From assembly GCA_017500625.1 (NCBI GenBank), contig JAFVYX010000030.1, positions 1 through 20,336 of the forward strand: a DNA stretch of 20,336 nucleotides, in the 5' to 3' direction. Below, piece by piece: positions 18,861 to 20,336 of this stretch. A program made the translations under genes and the position numbers. The stretch comes from Clostridia bacterium. Lineage in GTDB: Bacteria > Bacillota_A > Clostridia > Oscillospirales > CAG-272. The notes beneath the pieces are model-generated. The model was not told the DNA's origin. It made no database searches and worked only from the letters and a program-made list of their open reading frames with translations. How positions within the stretch are numbered: position 1 is the stretch's first letter; every line of letters starts with the position of its first letter.

Positions 18861-20165
18861 GTGACGGTCTACGATATTATTACGAAGAAAAAGACGGGTG
18901 GCGTCCTTTCGCGCGAGGAGATCGATTTCTTCATTGCGGGCCACACGGAGGGACGGATCCCCGATTATCAGGCCTCGGCGCTCCTGATGGCGATCTGCCT
19001 TCGCGGTATGACCGACCGCGAGGCGGCCGATCTGACGGGGGCCATGATGCGCTCGGGCGACGTCATTGATCTCTCCGCCCTTGGCGCCCACACCGCCGAC
19101 AAGCATTCGACGGGCGGCGTCGGTGATAAGACTACCCTGATCGTGGCGCCCTTAGCCGCGGCGATCGGCTGTACCGTAGCCAAAATGTCGGGGCGCGGCC
19201 TCGGCCTCACGGGCGGCACGGTGGATAAGCTCGAATCGATCGCGGGGTACCGCACCTCGCTCACGCCCGAGGAGTTTCTCACGACCGTCAAAAGGACGGG
19301 GATCGCCGTGGTCGGACAGAGCGGTTGCCTCGCCCCCGCCGACAAAAAGCTCTACGCCCTGCGCGACGTGACCGCCACGGTCGACAGCATTCCCCTCATC
19401 GCCTCGAGCATCATGTCGAAAAAGCTGGCCTCGGGGGCGAAGCGCATCGTGCTTGACGTCAAGGTCGGCAGCGGTGCCTTTATGAAGACCGAGGAGGAGG
19501 CGCGGCACCTCGCGCGCCTGATGGTGGACATCGGCCGTGCGCACGGGCGGAGCGTTTGCGCGGTGCTCTCGGATATGGGAGCGCCTCTCGGGCGGGCCGT
19601 CGGTAATGCGCTTGAGGTCGCGGAGGCCGTGGAGGTCCTTCGCGGCGGCGGTTGCCCGCGCCTGCGAGCCCTCTGCAAGCCCCTCGCTGCTCTGATGGCC
19701 GAGGGAGCACTGGGGCTTCCCCGTGAGGTGGCCGAGGAGCGCGCCGAGGCGGCCCTCACAAACGGCGATGCCTACCGAAAGATGTGCGAATGGATCGCGG
19801 CGCAGGGGGGTGACGTCTCACTTCTCCATGACACGAGCCGCCTGCCGCGTGCCACCCACAGCTATACCGTAAGAGCCGATCGCAGCGGCTTCCTCACCGC
19901 GATCGATGCCGAGGCCGTTGGCCGTGCCGCCATGCTCCTCGGCGCGGGACGCGAGCGGAAGGAGGATCCGATCGATCCCACCGCGGGCGTGCGCCTTGAG
20001 CGGACAGTCGGTGACCGCGTGGAGCGCGGCGATGCCATCGCAACGCTCTTGACCGACACCCGAAGCGACCGCTTCCCCGAGGTCGCCTCGCTCCTCTCCG
20101 AGGGGATCGCGATCGGCGATGCCGCCCCCATTCTCCGCAACGTGATCCTCGACGTCATCGGCTGA
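18861..20165 (+). CDS. pdp: Pyrimidine-nucleoside phosphorylase / thymidine phosphorylase
   Basis: This enzyme splits thymidine, deoxyuridine and often uridine with phosphate. The 434-residue length is typical of Firmicutes Pdp. The phosphate-binding KHSTGGVGDKT lies at 81-91. Substrate residues Arg168, Ser183 and Lys187 (LRDVTATVDSIPLIASSIMSKK) match E. coli DeoA R171, S186 and K190. The N-terminal helical domain and C-terminal alpha/beta domain are both present. One family-conserved segment, SGRGLGHTGGT, reads SGRGLGLTGGT (Leu116). GTG at 18861 follows GAGGGG at about 6 nt, and the deoD stop is 3 bp upstream. It ends the operon 6 bp before a strong terminator. Whether it prefers thymidine only or all pyrimidines cannot be told. 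Confidence 0.95.
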   Translation: MTVYDIITKKKTGGVLSREEIDFFIAGHTEGRIPDYQASALLMAICLRGMTDREAADLTGAMMRSGDVIDLSALGAHTADKHSTGGVGDKTTLIVAPLAAAIGCTVAKMSGRGLGLTGGTVDKLESIAGYRTSLTPEEFLTTVKRTGIAVVGQSGCLAPADKKLYALRDVTATVDSIPLIASSIMSKKLASGAKRIVLDVKVGSGAFMKTEEEARHLARLMVDIGRAHGRSVCAVLSDMGAPLGRAVGNALEVAEAVEVLRGGGCPRLRALCKPLAALMAEGALGLPREVAEERAEAALTNGDAYRKMCEWIAAQGGDVSLLHDTSRLPRATHSYTVRADRSGFLTAIDAEAVGRAAMLLGAGRERKEDPIDPTAGVRLERTVGDRVERGDAIATLLTDTRSDRFPEVASLLSEGIAIGDAAPILRNVILDVIG

Positions 20166-20171
20166 CAGAAC

Positions 20172-20215
20172 GCCGGAAGCAAGCGCAAAGCCGCCTCTGC
20201 TTCCGGCTCTTTTTT
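20172..20215 (+). terminator. Rho-independent terminator of the deo operon
   Basis: A 10-bp perfect stem, GCCGGAAGCA (20172-20181) with TGCTTCCGGC (20198-20207), has a 16-nt loop and is followed by TCTTTTTT. It starts 6 bp after the pdp stop. Confidence 0.88.
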
Positions 20216-20336
20216 CGCATTTTTCGTAGTAATGTTTTCTTTACATTTACTTTTTTAAAAATGGCCTTATTTTCGTATATTTTTGTTTACATAACGGCGT
20301 TTTGTTTGACAAAATCGGGGCGTTTGGAAAGTAAAG
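20216..20336. other. AT-rich intergenic end of the window, possible promoter at its edge
   Basis: This 121-bp stretch is AT-rich compared with the genes. A perfect TTGACA occurs at 20306-20311 on the plus strand, 25 bp before the window ends. The matching -10 position (about 20329-20334) reads AAGTAA, a poor box, so I do not call a promoter. No gene is visible. Confidence 0.35.

Noticed and set aside
1..20336. CRISPR, tRNA, rRNA, transposon, integrase or phage genes
   Set aside because: I looked for regular spaced repeats, cloverleaf-like segments with CCA ends and transposase motifs and found none that hold up.

Overview
The window is about 20.3 kb of GC-rich DNA carrying 21 protein-coding genes. 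No rRNA, tRNA, CRISPR array, insertion sequence or prophage gene is visible. Gene order and content point to a Firmicutes chromosome, most likely an uncultured high-GC member of Clostridia. The main evidence is the nrdR / yicC / remA / rpoZ / priA / def / fmt / zinc peptidase / rsmB / rlmN / PP2C / Ser-Thr kinase / rsgA order, which mirrors the yloC-to-cpgA region of Bacillus and Clostridium. Strong Shine-Dalgarno sites (GGAGG) and sigma-A promoters with near-perfect TTGACA/TATAAT boxes agree with this. No closer taxonomic placement can be made from the sequence alone.

Layout. (1) Positions 51-2443, minus strand: a two-gene operon of a flavin-reductase-like flavoprotein and an ABC exporter, with its own promoter and a perfect-palindrome terminator. 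(2) Positions 2549-4333, plus strand: a divergently transcribed accessory cassette. It starts with a strong promoter and a 77-residue Thr/Pro/Ala-rich small lipoprotein, then a GNRA-loop hairpin. After that come three translationally coupled genes for an HPr-kinase-like P-loop protein, a PqqD-like protein and an S24/S26 (signal-peptidase-like) protein. (3) Positions 4307-16354, minus strand: a tightly packed 13-gene housekeeping operon from nrdR down to rsgA, driven by a promoter upstream of nrdR. It covers transcription regulation, RNA polymerase omega, replication restart, formylation and deformylation of initiator Met, rRNA methylation, Ser/Thr phospho-signalling and ribosome assembly. gmk and coaBC, which usually sit between remA and priA, are absent. 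(4) Positions 16355-16713: a mostly gene-free interval holding an inverted repeat, a pyrimidine-rich tract and a perfect consensus promoter pointing antisense into the next gene. (5) Positions 16714-17405, minus strand: a single RluA-family pseudouridine synthase gene. (6) Positions 17465-20215, plus strand: a deoxynucleoside-salvage operon, deoC-deoD-pdp, ending in a strong terminator. An AT-rich stretch that may hold the next promoter runs to the window edge.

The genes work together in three clear blocks. The housekeeping operon links translation start and end-processing, ribosome maturation and kinase/phosphatase control. The deo operon splits purine and pyrimidine (deoxy)nucleosides by phosphorolysis, and DeoC feeds deoxyribose 5-phosphate into glycolysis. 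The PqqD / HPrK-like / S26 cassette looks like a peptide-modification module without a radical-SAM or cyclase gene, and is the most interesting part of the window. Other points worth checking are a Ser/Thr kinase without PASTA domains, a DeoD whose usual catalytic Asp is Asn, and the antisense promoter.
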